Shown here in pieces: positions 13,421 through 26,753 of a DNA stretch of 64,000 nt. The stretch comes from Ascidia mentula. Lineage: Eukaryota > Chordata > Ascidiacea > Phlebobranchia > Ascidiidae. The stretch's first letter is position 1. The number at the start of each line of letters is the position of its first letter. The DNA lies in assembly GCA_947561715.1 (NCBI GenBank), contig OX387200.1:18106501-18170500 (forward strand), in the 5' to 3' direction. Under the pieces are notes generated by a model that saw only the letters and a list, made by a program, of their open reading frames with translations, did no database searches and was not told the DNA's origin. A program made the position numbers and the translations under genes.

Positions 13421-14218
13421 TTGCAAACTAAAACGTCGGTGGATTACCGACAAACAGGCTGTGTGAAAATAGCACAAAATGGTCATGCTCTCACGTGGCT
13501 GTGGATTGTAGTTAACATAACAATGAGAGCACTGATGACGTTGTTTTTAAGTGTACATCTCGAAATCGTACTTGTGATTCGGCTTCTATAAAATATATTG
13601 ATTTCTTTTCCTTTCATAAAGTTATTGTGGCAAATCTGTAGTTTATTGTTCCAAAATTTTTTTGAGTTAAGAAAAACGAATTGCGAGTTATTTAATGGTT
13701 TATTCTTAATGCAACATTTTTTTGACCACACGCACCCACGAATTCCGATCATGGTATGTGGGTCGGGTGTGCTATCCATCTTTCTTTTAAATGCCTTGCG
13801 CCGTCTAGTGGGTAAACTTTTTGAGATAATTCCAACTGGCTGATAGCGTCTTGGAAATAACCATGCGAACAAAGACGAAATTGAACTGCTCTTACGCCTT
13901 TAATTCAAGTTTTCGTTCCTTTACTTTGGTTCCAATTCCGATTCTGGGCTAAATACAATACGCTGTCTTATTTTGTGGACCGTTGTTTTGAAGGTTTTAT
14001 ACTAATTGGTGCTGAAAATAATCTTGTTTTAAATCATCCAACAGCGTGTGACAAAAATGGTTTACATATCCAACTACTAACTATTGTGTGTTCTACAGGA
14101 GATTTTTGTTGGGAGAATTGCCCCACGTAGAAGGTACTTATATTTGCAAAAGGGGGGCATTGGTTTTGAGGTAGAACTCAGCCCCTCATCTCAAACCTCA
14201 AACCACAGATTTCCAATC

Positions 14219-14410
14219 TCGGGTGTACCTACCTCAAGCTTTCTCGCAACGTGGAGGCTGCTGGCATGATAATTCGGGCATATGAAGTATTACAGAAAGC
14301 AAACGATTTCGATGACCAAAAAGCAGAAGAGTAAGCAAAGTAACATAACCAACACAGAAAGCATGCTTAAGTGCACCGGCATTGGTGGCTTGGTTGATTT
14401 TGACTTCTAG
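14219..14410 (+). pseudogene. Relic of a class A gene, C-terminal fragment
   Basis: Translation gives GCTYLKLSRNVEAAGMIIRA followed by YEVLQKANDFDDQKAEE and a stop; after a frameshift it resumes with NITNTESMLKCTGIGGL and ends at a TAG. This matches the last ~60 residues of A1-A4, including the TPR-like repeat and the terminal GIGGL motif. Nothing upstream encodes the rest, so it is a truncated, frameshifted remnant. Confidence 0.85.
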
Positions 14411-14479
14411 TCGTAAAACCGGTCGCAGCTGAACACAAATATCCAATGTAAAAATGAACAAAGTTAAGCAAGTGTACTT

Positions 14480-15240
14480 CGTTTATTGATGCGAGTGTAA
14501 GTCGCTGTCTTTTATACGTGATTTTCATTAATGTGATAGCAGTAGAAACAATGCAGGTTTTTGAAACAGTTTGGTGATTTCGGTTTTTATTGATGCATTT
14601 TGTAAAATCTTGTCGTCTTGTGATTGTTACAATACTTTCTTATAAATTTTGTCCTTGTTGTGAAAGATGTTTGTAAATATATCATCCAGATTTGTAAATA
14701 TTTAACCCTCGTAAAATATAATCAAATTCGGTCAAAAAAACTTTTAGAGTTTGATTTATACAGATTATACTTTTTTCTGTACATTTCATAAAGAAGGGCA
14801 GAATAAGGTGGAATGTTATTACTGTTTTTCCACTGTTACATAGAAAATAATCTCAAACATTCTCAACAACATTCTTACAACATCTTATATTACTATTCTT
14901 GCCGCCAGGCATAGTAATTGATAAGAATTGTTATTTTGGCGCTTAAGTTACGAAAGTGTTTATTGTAGCCAACGTTTCGTCCACCATCCGGCGAGACTTA
15001 TCGTTGCTTCATAACCTTGAGGAAGTCTCGCCGGATGGTGGACGAAACGACTACTAACAAATGTAAAGACCATAACACACAAAATACGTTGTGTTTTACT
15101 TGCAAACAAGATTTTGATAGCTTAAGATTGAAAAAACTACCACTTGAATTACGTTTTTACGTTTAGTTACAAATAAGTTTGCTACTACGGGTGCAACAGC
15201 GCTACCGTGAAAAGTGCAACAGCGCTACCGCGTGTAGAAC
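14480..15240. repeat. Flank duplication, second block (pairs with 29.83-30.60 kb)
   Basis: The block opening ACGTAATTTTCATTAATGTG recurs at 29,848 with the same order of sub-blocks (TTGTAAATATATCA, CCTCGTAAAATATAATCAAA, GCGCTACCGCGTGTAGAACC-like end). With the 13.0-kb block this shows that 13.0-15.2 and 29.1-30.6 kb are paralogous. Confidence 0.8.
14973..15049. repeat. Perfect 27-bp inverted repeat with 23-nt spacer
   Basis: Left arm 14973-14999 begins CGTTTCGTCCACC and ends GCGAGACTT; right arm 15023-15049 is its exact reverse complement. A related single arm (CGTTTCGTCTGCC...GGCGAGACTTCATCAGG) is at 40,110-40,143. It is probably a small foldback transposon or its terminal hairpin. It is absent from the otherwise paralogous 29.8-30.6 kb block as far as I can see. 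Confidence 0.85.
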
Positions 15241-18200
15241 CTGAAATAAGTATAAAATATATGTCAGTCTACATTATAATCGTATCAAAGGAAAATCGAA
15301 AACCAAGTCAGAATAATAGTATGCAACAACACACGGATATTATTACAGATTTTTTGTAACGTTGGTCAGGGAATTTGTCAAACATAATTAGGTAATTTTT
15401 CCAATTGCGGTAAAAATTGCATTTTTACAACAATGTTATGTCTGGATGTGGTCAAAACACCGCATTGCATCATATGTCAACATAACTACAGCGCAAAATA
15501 TTGCTTATCACCTAACGACAACTTGGGCTCCCTAAAGATAGAAATGACGTCGCACTATTTATATTGCTCCCAGATAAACAAATTTAACCCCTCGTTTGGA
15601 GTTGTGGTGTGTTTCTTTATTATCCTTATGCAATACAACACCAAACGAGGAAGAAATGTACATGTGACATATCCTGTCTCGAAAATATACAGCATCTATA
15701 TACCTGTGACATACCCACTTAGTTCTTGTCAATTGCTTTTTCGCCTCCACTGGTAATATCCAATAAAAGTATTCAACTTATAAATACTTTACTTCATAAT
15801 AAATAGCTTCGGCAAGTGAGTGTACGCATTTACGAAATAAGAACACGTTTTTTCGGTTTGACCAACGCAATTACTAGGAGTTAAAACAGTATGCAAAGAT
15901 GTTGTGTTCATCCATCGTAGGATTTAACATCTAGTTCATCCAATATCGTAGGAAAGTTAGTTTACGAAAGTAAAACCTTCCTGGGACTTAAATATGCGTC
16001 GCTTAATTGTTTCAGGGAATTATTGCATTAATCCGGTAGAGGGAGATAAAGAGTTGTGTAAATTTCCAAATTAAACGTTTTCTTTAAATAGCTGATAGAG
16101 AGAAACAGACAATCGGAATCATTGGTCAGACATTTTGATCCATCTATTTAGTAGCTGGCTCATTTTTGTACGATTACATAAACTAGGCCATTACGATAAA
16201 GGCCCTTCAGTCAAAAAAAGTTTTTGGGACCAGACTGCATCCGCTTGAATTTCGGCCGAAAGCACAATTTGATTTTACAAGAAATGAACAAGCATTTAAT
16301 TTGTGAAAGCTAGAAGCTTGACGTTTTATCATAATATGTTGATGTTAATTTATTACTTGCATTAATCATGTCCTGGCTTAAACACCTCCACGTAACGAAT
16401 AATTGTTTCCAGCCGTTTCCTGGCCTGCGCCCACTTTGTGGTTTGCGTTATTGTATGTGGGATGCGACAAAAATAGCAATGTCTGCATGATATATTCACT
16501 ACAGTTCCTGACTAATTAACTGTGGACTGCCATTGCCTCCACGGAAAAGCATCCCCGGAATCAGATGTACAAATGGTACGTGTTGATGCGATACACTGCA
16601 TAAACAAGATACTGCTTTAGAACCCAATCACAACAAATGACTAATGATATACGAATACAGGAACCGTAGGCTGCCATTGCCTACACAGAGGAGCAACTAT
16701 TTTTTTTTTCATTTAATTCGTGCGCAACAATCCACTTAAAATCAGAATTGGCTGAGTTAGTGGTTGCAAAACTAATCTGTCCAACACACTGATCCCATGC
16801 ACTGAATAGGTATAAAGTGTATTTTTCCACATTATGAAATCTTTTAGTTTTACCACAATTCATTTACAATATGTGTTCAACGTGACAAAGAACGGAACAA
16901 AACTTTTATTACTCTACGTCAAACTCGTATTTACTTTGCGTCCCAAACATAAACCTATGGAGAATATTAATAGCATGAATCCATAAACTTTGTGAGGCAT
17001 AGACTTTTGGACAGAGATCCTTGAGAAGAAAAGGAAAAATTGGTGTTCGTGGACCCAATTGTTTTCTTCATGGGCTCCTAGATTGGTTTGGGACCTGTCT
17101 GCACCCACTGTCGTAAGGCCGGTTTGAAACCTAAATATCGGCAACAAGTAAACTTACACGGAATCATACAAAGATGGTGCATTAACTTTACAGTATATGC
17201 CAATGAACGTAAACATACTTTATGTTTGGAAAAGCTGGAGGTTTGAAACTTCATTGCACCCACTTTCGCAAGGCCTGAATTTTGGCCGAAAGCAAACTTA
17301 CCTTAAATCGTATCTGGCATTAACTTTACAGTATTTTACTACAAATAAACAAATCTTTTATTTGTAAAAGCTAGAACTTCGAAGTATCATTATAATCTGT
17401 TGATGTTAATTCATTACTTGCATTAATCATGTCCGGGCTTAAACCCCCCACGCAATGAATAACATTGTTTGCAGCCGTTTCCTTTTTTGTGCCCACTTTG
17501 TGGTTTGAGTTATTGTATGTGGGATGCGACAAAAATAGCAATCTATCTATGATATATTTACTACAGTTTCTGACTAACTAACTGTGGGCTGCCATTGCCT
17601 CCACGGAAAAGCGTCCCAAAATCAGATGTGCAAATCGATCCTGTGGATGCGCTACGCAACATAAACAAGATATTGCTCTAAAACCTATCCCCACAAATTG
17701 ATCCCACGTTTTAAAGGTTTGAGATGTTCATAAAATGTAGATTCTTTCGGGACGCATTTGTGTTTTCTGCAAAATTGGGAAAAATTATTTTGATTATGGG
17801 TCAGGTTTTGGATCTGCTATGTAGTTTAAGATATTAAATCTGCACAATATTTGCATACCAGATATGAAAGAGTTTATTACATTGGGAGAGCAATTTAGTT
17901 GAACTTCTATTTTATAAAAGTATTCAACTTATAAATATTTTACTTCATACAAAATTGCTTCGGCAAGTGAGTTTGCGCATTATAGGAAATAAGTACACCT
18001 TTTTTAAGTTTAACCAACGTAATCACTAGGAATTACTAAGTTAAAACAGTATCTAAAGATGTTGTGTTCATCCATCGTAGGATTTAACATCTAGTTCATC
18101 CAATATAGTAGGAAAGTTAGTGTGCGGAAATAAAACCATCCTGGGACTTAAATATGCGTCGCTTAATTGTTTCAGGGAATTATTGCATTAATCCGGTAGA

Positions 18201-19600
18201 GGGAAATAAAGAGATGTGTAAATTTCAAATTTAACCTTTTATTCAATAGCTGATGGAGAGGAACAGACAATTGGAATCATTGGTCAGGTATCTTGATCCA
18301 TTTATTTAGTAGTAAATATGATCGGGATTTGCGACCAAGATAACCTGTATCTCGGTGCAGTAAATAATATCAGATGAAGTTTGCCTCTTGAGAAAAAAAA
18401 TACGCCGAACAAGGCTCATTTTTTGAGATCACATAAACCCGGCCGTTACGATAAAGAACCTCCAGACAAAAACAATTTTGTGACCTTATTTCACCCACTT
18501 TCGTAAGACCTGAATTTCGGCCGAAACGGAACTTACATTCAATCGTACGGTCCATTAACTTTACAGTATTTCACAAGAAATGAACAAACATTTAATTTGT
18601 AAAAGCTAGAAGTTTGAAGTTTCATTATAATCTGTTGATGTTAATTTAATACTTGCATTAATCATGTCCGGGCTTAAACACCTCCACGTAATGAATAATA
18701 TTGTTTCCAGCCGTTTCCTGGCTTACGCCCACTTTGTGGTTTGCGTTATTGTATGTGGGATGCGACAAATACAGCAATGTCTGCATGATATATTCACTAC
18801 AGCTTCTGACTAACTAACTGTGGGCTGCCATTACCTCCACGAAAAAACATTCCAGAATCAGATGTGCAAATCGATCGTGTTGATGCGCTACACTGCACAA
18901 TCAAGACACTGCTTTAAAACCCAGAAAACCTGATCGGGATTTGTGGCCAGGATAACCAGGGTTTATATAAAAGTCCAGTAAAACATTATCTGATGATGTT
19001 GGGACCAGGGCCTTTGAGAAAAATAAACACGTCCCACAAGGCCTATTTTCTTAAAATCACATAAGATAATAGGTGAAAGCCAGTCTTTACGAAAGAGATC
19101 TTTCAGTATAAAAGCAAAAGTTGGTGTTCGTGGACCCAACTGTTCTCTTCATGCGCTCCTAGGTTGGTTTGAGATCTGGCTGCATCCATTTTCGTGTGGC
19201 ATGTTTGAAACCTAAATTTCGGCCGAAAGCAAACTTGCATTAAATCGCACGAAGATGGTGAATTAACTTTACTTCCAATAAATCCAATGAACCTAAACAT
19301 ACGTTTGTGTGGAAAAGTAAGAGGTTTAAAGCTTCATTAGAATATGTTGATGTTATTTTGATTGTTACATTAGTCATGTCCGGATTTAAACACCTCCACG
19401 TAATGAATAATATTGTTTCCAGCCGTTTCCTGGTTTGCGCCCACTTTGTGGTTTGCGTTATTGTATGTGGGATGCGACCAAAATAACAAATTTTGTACGA
19501 TATGATTACTATAGTTTCTAACTGAGTAACTGTGGGCTGCCATTGCCTCCACGGAAAAGTATTCCTGAATCAGATATGCAAATCGTACGTGTTGATGCGC

Positions 19601-19677
19601 TACGAAGTACCGAAATGCACTTTGCTTTTTTTGCGCTTTACACTAAAGTTAATCATCATGCAGAGCACATCAAATAG
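19601..19677 (-). pseudogene. Class A gene fragment carried inside the repeat array (copy 1)
   Basis: TACGAAGTACCGAAATGCAC, then TTTTTTGCGCTTTACAC and AATCATCATGCAGAGCA match, with gaps, A1 last-exon DNA at 8294-8390 (TCGAAGAACCGACATGCATT, TTCTTTGCGCTTTCCAC, AGCCATCATGCAGAGCA). The same module sits at 20210 and joins the longer relic at 21807, always after GTACGTGTTGATGCGC. Confidence 0.65.
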
Positions 19678-20209
19678 GAAACACTGTTTTAGAACAGAGA
19701 TCCTTCAATGTAAAAGCAAAAATTGGTGTTCGTGGACCCAATTGTTCTCTTCATGCGCCCCTAGGTTGGTTTGGGGCCTGGCTGCACCCACTTTCGTAAG
19801 GCATGTTTGAAACCAAAATATCGGCCACAAGTAAACTTACACTGAATCGTACAAAGTTTGTGCATTAACTTTACAGTATTTGCCAATAAACGAAACATAC
19901 GTTACGTTTGGAAAAGCTGGAGGTTTTAAGCTTCATTAGCATCTGTTTATGTTTAATGATAGTTTCATTAATCATGTCCGGACTTCAACACCTCCACGGA
20001 GTGAATAAAATTGTTTTCAGCTGACAACTTTTGTGAGGAGCAATCGCCCAGTTCCTATGGTTTGCGTTACTATATGTAGGATGCGACAAAAATAGCAAAA
20101 TCTGCGTGATTTGTTCACTACAGTTTCTGACTAACTAACTGTGGGCTGCCATTGACTCCACGGAAACGCATCCTTGAATCAAATCTGCAAATCGTACGTG
20201 TTGATGCGC

Positions 20210-20287
20210 TACGAAGTACCGAAATGCACTTTGCCTTTTTTGCGCTTTACACTAAAGTTAATCATCATGCAGAGCACATCAAATAGG
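20210..20287 (-). pseudogene. Class A gene fragment carried inside the repeat array (copy 2)
   Basis: Near-identical to the fragment at 19601-19677, including the internal deletion that removes the GCCGATTTTAGCAAGTTTCG segment present in A1 and in the longer relic at 21.8 kb. Two copies with the same deletion mean the fragment was amplified as part of a repeat unit. Confidence 0.65.
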
Positions 20288-21806
20288 AGTTGAACTCCTT
20301 TCAATATGCTGAGGTATTGCGCAACAATACTTTTCAAATTTTACCAGCTGGGTGTATAACAGCTATTAACACTTTTCGCAACTCATTTAAATCGGTTAGG
20401 ATAATCTTTGACATCCAAACGTCCTCCTATATTTGTGCCTTTAGAATTGACTGTGTGTTGGACATGCTACGATTTTATCATCAGCGTCATCAATGTATTT
20501 TGTTTGTTTCAAAACAATATACGCCTGCACCAACAAGGTGGCTGTTTCGGCATACCAATTGGTAACATTGGTCACACAACTTGAACCATATATTCAGTAG
20601 AAAACCTGATCGGGATTTGTGACCAGCTGGATAACTTGCATCTCGACGCAGAAAAATAATATCTGATAAATTGGGACCAGTGCCTTTGAGAGACGAAAAT
20701 AAGTTGCACAAGGCCCATTTATTTGAAGATCAAATGAGATTATAGGTGAAACCCATCCTTTACGATGGAGATCCTTTTGTATCAAAGCAAAGACTGGTGT
20801 TTGTGGGCCAATTTTTTCTCCACGAAAACATCCCAGAATTAGATGTGCAAATCGAACGTGTGGATGCGCTACGCTGCATAAACAAGATACTGCTCAAAAA
20901 CCCAATCACAACAAATGACTAATGTTACATGGAACCGCCACACAGGAACCGCAGGCTGCCATCGCCTACACAGAGGAGCAACCAATTATCTTATGTTTAA
21001 TTCATGCACAACAATCCACTGAAAAATAGAAAAGGCTGCTTTAGTGGGTGAAAAACTATCCACTGTAACACACAGATCCCATGCACTAAATAGGTATAAA
21101 ATGTACTGTACCACATTACAAGATCCTTTAATTTTTCCACAGTTCATTAACAATATTTGCACAACGTGACAAGAGAACGAAAAAAAACTTTGATTACTTT
21201 ACGTCAAACTTATAACTGCTTTACGTCCCAAACACAAACCTATTTAGAATATGGATAGAATGAACCAATAAATTATATGATAAACTTATCCTTAAAGGAC
21301 AGAGATCCTTTAAAATAAAAGCAAAAATTGTTGTTCGTGGACCCCATTGTTCTCTTCGTGTGCTCCTAGGTTGGTTTGGGACCTAGCTGCACCAAATCTC
21401 GTAAGGCCTGCTTGAAACCTAAATATCTGCCACAAGTGAACTTACATTAACTTGTGCGAATTTGGTGCATTAACTTTACAGTATTTTCCAATAAACGTAA
21501 ACATACTTTATGTTTGGAAAAGCTGGAGGTTTGAAGCTTTATTATAATCTGTTTATGTTATTTTGTTAGTTTCAATAATCATGTCCGGATTTAAACACCT
21601 CCACGTAATGAATAATATTGTTTGCAGCCGTTTCTTGGCTTGCGCCCACTTTGTGGTTTGCTTTGTTATATGTGGGATGCGACAAAAAAACAAATGTCTG
21701 CATGATATGTTTATTACAGTTTATGACTAACTAACTGTGGGCTGTCATCGCCTCCACGGAAAAGTATCCCAGAATCGGATGAGCAAATCGTACGTGTTGA
21801 TGCGCT

Positions 21807-22164
21807 ACGAAGTACCGAAATGCACTTTGCCCTATTTTCGCTTCACATTAAAGTTAAGTTGCCGATTTAAGCAAGTTTCGCAGTCATCATGCAGGGCAAT
21901 ACGGCGTCATAACTTTTGTTTCTTGGTATTGTGATTTCTGCTGATGACAAAACGTTTCAAAAGCTTCGCCAATATTATGTACAATTGTTATGATTTCTTC
22001 AAACGCATCGTCAGCCTCGGGATCATCGTCAACGAGTATGCAACTGATACAATAGCTCATAAAAAAACCTGAATCGTTTTGGGGACCATCAAACTTATTG
22101 AAAGCCTGATGAGCGCCCAGAGCTGGTTGAATTTCCCAGCTGTCGTGAAATTCGTCGACATTTT
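21807..22164 (-). pseudogene. Class A pseudogene, N-terminal part of the last exon
   Basis: The minus strand reads NVDEFHDSWEIQPALGAHQA, then FNKFDGPQ, CISCILVDDD and a frame loss after GEAFETF near 21,960 caused by a two-base deletion relative to A1. The exon's 5' edge and acceptor position (22164) match A1. It ends near 21807, where it joins the satellite array. Closest to A1 by eye. No upstream mini-exons were found. Confidence 0.85.
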
Positions 22165-22269
22165 CTGTTAAAAAAAATGTTTTTATGGTTACAGGCACCA
22201 GCATGCAAGATTGAAACTGATTGATGATAACAAAGCGGTATAGTTTAATATTGAAAAATGCTACCAACT

Positions 22270-23034
22270 TATCCTATAGGGCTCTGGGATGTTCTCTGAA
22301 GGCCAATGTTTTTTGGTCATTGTGTGGCATTTTAGGTATACCATTACATAAGCATAAACAGAGCATGCAAGGTTTTATACGCACGTGCGCATATTAAAAT
22401 ATAGAATAAATAAATGTTTACAGATATAAAAGTACGCGACCACCAGTTTGTCATCTCCCAACGCAGTACATCGAGACTAAGGGCATAACTAAATTTTGGA
22501 CAGAAGCATCTAGAGCCCCATATGCATGGCTATTGAAATCCTGTGTAATTATTTATAGCAAAAAGCATTTCGTCATCTGAAGTTTAACAGACTTATTAAA
22601 TTGTGGACATTCTTGGCATCTATTTTGCAATGCCAATATATATCACCTAAGTGTAAAATGTTTTTTGTCAAATCAACTATTTTCTCTCTGTACCCGTACA
22701 ATCGCTAAGCGGACAAATCAATTACTAAATTGATTTACTTCTTACTGCTTACTTCTTATCTCTGTTAAATGTGAATAAGTTATTGTTGAGGGTTGCTGGA
22801 CAAAACATGTGTCGTGTTAGTATGCAGAATGCAACTAAACCGTCGCTAAAACATGTACAACGCGATAAAATGGTACTTGCAGCGTCAAAACTTGTTTTAT
22901 CTTCTTGAATTAACAGAAAAAACGATTCGTTAGATGCATTTTGTACACACTGAATATATTACTTGTACATATAAGGTATACATGAATCTTACAGAACAAA
23001 TAAAAATTTACACTACATAAATAAAGCATACATG
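22270..23034. other. Intergenic, no gene seen
   Basis: AT-rich sequence between the A pseudogene and the 3' end of B2. No ORF, RNA gene or repeat recognised. Confidence 0.5.
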
Positions 23035-24339
23035 TTAGGAGGGCGCGCATATGGTGGGAGAACCATCGGCGGTAATTTTATCCTCTCCCTTTGCCCGTCT
23101 TAGAGCAAGTTCAGTCTTTTGTATGCGAGGTTTTCTCTCTGACTCGATTTGAAAGTCCGCGGCCGTTTTAAAACAAGTCAGTGCATCTTGGTACATAGCA
23201 ATGGCTTGATCAAAAAACCCAAGTTTCAAGTAAGTCGAACCCACGTTGTTACAAAGTGCACCCCAAATTTGATGTTTGTGAGTATTTTCGCTGCCCAGTG
23301 TTTCTTTCATGTAACGAATCGTTTCCATAACTACTTCAATTCGCTTGTAATCATCTGGTTCGCAGACCTCAACGTGGTGTGACACCCATGCATATTTAAC
23401 ACACTTATATTTTATATTGACGTTTTCCAAACTTTTGAGGGCAGCTCGCATTGCATACATATTTTCGAGCAAGTGACGTTTAACGAAAAGTTCAAAACAA
23501 TCGTTTTCTACCATCATTTTGGCGATTGCTTGTTTCATGCCACTAAGACAGCTTTCTAAGATTTCAAGCTTAACGTTTGCTTCACTATCCTCGTAAAACA
23601 TTTCATAAATTATTTCATGCATAAGTAACGACCCAAAGCATCTACCACAATCATGAAGTTTTTGTGCCAACCGCAAAATCAAATCTTGTTTTGGTTTTAG
23701 GCTAAAAAACACAGCTTTTAACTGGCCTTTAGGTGCTTCGTAGTCATTTTCGGTGCACATTAAACATTCACAATACTTAAGTAAAAAGTTTGCATTTCGC
23801 AGCTCTTCACTCATTTTGGATCTCAGATCCAGAACACCAAATGCTTCTTCGAACTGTCCGTTGTTGAAGTAGTCGAGGCTTTTATCTAAAAAACAGTTTA
23901 ACTAACAGGCTATGAAGTCGGATATCATCACAGGGTTACTTATGGGCTCCAAACGTTGCTTCCCAGTTATGTTTGAAATCGCAATGGTTTATCTGATAAA
24001 CAACTAGTTTTTGGGCCTTGATAATTTACCTGGTTTAAGAAATATCTTTTCAAGATCCAAGTTCGACAGTTTACAGTTTGTTCCATCGTCTGTGGTCACA
24101 GCTTCTTCAACATGACAATAACAATGATGATATTATCACAGTAATGCAAATAATAATGAAACCTGTTACAAGCAAGTACTTACGTTCCAAATGGGGGTAA
24201 TGGTCAATAGGAACTGCATCAGATTGCACCGAAGGAATTGCTGCACCTGTTATGACGACAAAAGTAAATGCAAAGATATGCGATAAACAAACATCGTTAC
24301 AGAAACAGATTTTTCTAAATCCTTACCATTAATTTCCAT
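23035..24339 (-). CDS. Class B TPR-like protein B2, 333 aa, 4 exons
   Basis: Exons (minus strand): 24327-24339, 24184-24246, 24030-24104 and 23035-23885, total 1002 nt, all introns phase 1. The first exon is only MEIN plus one base. Exon 3 carries LSNLDLEKIFLKP, equivalent to LSKFHFEKTFLIS of B1. The core begins KSLDYFNNGQFEEAFGVLD, then LKYCECLMCTENDYE and CVKYAWVSHHVEVCE; a TPR-like repeat lies at about residues 249-282 (NNVGSTYLKLGFFDQAIAMY). The C-terminus is CAPS, keeping Cys at -4 and Ser at -1. The exon 3 acceptor (GTTGAAG) is weak. Start codon is 209 bp from that of A2. Confidence 0.85.
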
Positions 24340-24548
24340 TTTATTCGCAGGATAACGCGAGAGACCTATGGACATCTGTTAATATCTGGATATTTGTCGT
24401 AGTTTTATATTACAGTGACATCACGTGATTTTACTTTTTTCTTTCCTGTAGAAAATGTTTACATAAAGAACCTGTCGACAGGCCGCTGACTGCAGTCAAG
24501 CTTATGTTGGACAAAAGGCAAAGTGACAGCAACCAGCCCAGAAAAAAA
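24340..24548. promoter_or_regulatory. Bidirectional promoter between B2 and A2
   Basis: 209 bp between divergent ATGs. CACGTG at 24422-24427 in CATCACGTGATTTTAC. ACATAAAG at about 24461-24468 is a TATA-like element toward A2. Same organisation as the A1/B1 promoter, which is inverted on the chromosome. Confidence 0.7.
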
Positions 24549-26753
24549 ATGTCGAACTCTCACATCAGCCGCATCAGTTGTCGTTATGCGTAAGTACGTT
24601 TATCCACAAAAAAAAACATGTGCGTTGTGATAGTAGGTATCAAAGCAAGGTTGTACCTTTACGATGTGATTTGATTTAAAAGGATAATACCATTTTGCTA
24701 TTTGAATATTAGTACTTAAAATATATATTTTGTTTGCAGACAATCCGTGCTTATCGCAACAGGTATGGTACAAAATTTCTGACTTCTCTGGTACATTTTA
24801 AAGCGAAAAAAATTAAAAAAAAACATGCCAGTTTAGGCACCTGACTCGAGAGGTTCCGTTGTATTTTTGAAATCCCTCCACGTTAGTGCGCATAGTATCA
24901 TGTGGGGGTTTTTGCTGTTTAAGTATGTTTCAATTGCACATGAATTGTAAAATTATCTCTTCAATTGTTCTAGATGCATATTTTTTTGGACAAAACGGGC
25001 AGACTGAACAGCATGGTACTCAATTGAAACCTGAACTACAATGGAAACCTGAACTGGCAGCCTTAAAAGCAATAGGTATCATTTGCCAGAAGATAGTTTG
25101 TTGTCATTGAAGACAAGATAAAATAGTTGTTGTATTTACTGGTATACCCTTCCCGATGTTAATGCTTCGTTTTGTGCGTTTTAGGATCAGGTTCAAACCA
25201 ACAAATGACAGATAGCGAAACAGGTAACTTTCTGTTACGTAAAATTGTCCAAAAAAATCAAAAAACATATTTCTTCTTTCAGAGTTAGATGATGAAGCAA
25301 TTAAACAACCCAAAACACTAACCTTGCCAGGTAAGCATTTCAGCCTATTTAGCCTATGCAAACCTTTATCTGAAGTACGTATATTTTGTCCTTATCAGGT
25401 TTATCAAAGAATCCAAATGAAGATTCAGGGAAACAAGCGAAAGGTAATAAAAGGAGGCATTTTAGAACAATATGGTGTTTAGATGTATACTTATGCAACT
25501 CCTTCTCAAACACATCGGTACGTCGCGTCCTGCATTAAATTGGAATAATTACTAAACCAATCCATGCTTTATTTAAATTAGTTCTAACCATACAACTCCA
25601 ACCATTCAATATTTTACTTTAAAAAAAAAACTTTTTGCTTAAAATGATTTGTGTTCGCACTTCCCACCATGAAACATTGTAAATCCATCTCATGCAAATT
25701 TGTCTTCATATCTACTAATTTGTGTTAACAGGGAAAAAAAAAACTTCCTGGAAAACTAACCTTTGTCGAGCGTTATGGTATGAAGGTGCGTTACAACTAC
25801 AGTACAATTTCGATCAAATTTTATGAATTCTCATGATAATGAAAATAAGAAAAGGCTGTTTCTTACTATACTTAAAATAACAGGATACTAACTGTAATTT
25901 AGAAACCATTGACGCTTATCACAAAGATGGGGAATTTCACCGTGCTCTGGGTGATCATGATGGTTTTCATAAGTTCGATGGTTCCCAAAAAGACGTGGGT
26001 TTTCTGATGAGGTATTGCATCAGCGCAATGTTTGTTGACAACCGCACAAAGGCCAATGAATTGCTTGGCAAAATTCTCATCGTAATTAGAAAACTGGGTG
26101 AAACGTTTGAAAGTGTCGTGTCGTTGGCAGAAAACGCCCAAAACAAAGATAAATACTTTGATGCAATTATTCTCTGCATAGTTGCTGCGAAAATTGCGGA
26201 TAGGAGTAAACTGACTATTGTAGAGAGCGCAAACAAGTCCAAATGCATCTTGGTTCTTACTGCTGCTGTAGATCAGGTTTCCAAGCGCACAGAACAGGCC
26301 GCGCCTTTTTTTCAACGGTATTGCGTTGAAGCGGTTCGCCCACTGCTTGAAGATGTTTCAAAAACAACTTCAAATGATAAAAGAAATCTAACTGAACTAA
26401 AAATCCACACGTTTCACTGCATGGAGATAATACAACTCCATGCAGACGACGATGAGGGTCATGCGGAAACCACTGAAAGGGCCTTAGAGTTTATGCAGGA
26501 AACCTATGGCACCGATGAGGTACAACGACGTAAATGGTACGGCATACTATCCCACAATCTGGGGTGCACGTACCTCAAGATGTCTCGAAATGTCAAAGCA
26601 GCCGAAATGCTGATTCAAGCCTTTAAAGTAACCAAACAAGCAATCGATTTTACTGACAGAGACGAACAAATAAAATGTTTGACTAGCACACAAAACATGC
26701 TCAAAGCCCACGGTCTTGGGGGTCTAGTCGATGTAGATAACTATTTTGACTAA
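24549..26753 (+). CDS. Class A TPR-like protein A2, 400 aa, 8 exons
   Basis: Exons 24549-24589, 24740-24762, 24974-25075, 25185-25223, 25283-25330, 25399-25443, 25732-25785 and 25903-26753, total 1203 nt. First intron phase 2, the rest phase 1. The 41-nt and 23-nt first exons match A3 and A4 in length. The linker (residues 22-117) is polar, including GSGSNQQMTDSET and GLSKNPNEDSGKQAK; exon 7 (GKKKTSWKTNLCRALWYE) is homologous to exon 8 of A3 and A4. The core starts ETIDAYHKDGEFHRALG, with a TPR-like repeat at about residues 329-362. Ends VDVDNYFD. Unlike A1 the linker is not an obvious coiled coil. Function unknown. Confidence 0.87.

Larger units (their letters stand above)
15757..21806. repeat. 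Complex tandem/interspersed repeat array
   Basis: Recurring blocks: (i) CCACTTTGTGGTTTGCGTTA with TGTATGTGGGATGCGACAAA, near 16432, 17494, 18730, 19441, 20058 (partial) and 21648; (ii) a CTGTGGGCTGCCATTGCCTC block after each; (iii) TTGGTGTTCGTGGACCCAA with CTCCTAGGTTGGTTTG near 17041, 19122, 19730 and 21334; (iv) a ~400-bp block with ATCCATCGTAGGATTTAACA at 15.76-16.16 and 17.91-18.31 kb, 2.15 kb apart. Copies differ in which blocks they contain. No TE protein was found, and no real gene lies within. Confidence 0.85.

Noticed and set aside
25623..25632. Poly(A) run in an A2 intron as a retroposon tail
   Set aside because: No flanking duplication or upstream element; short A runs are common in this AT-rich DNA.
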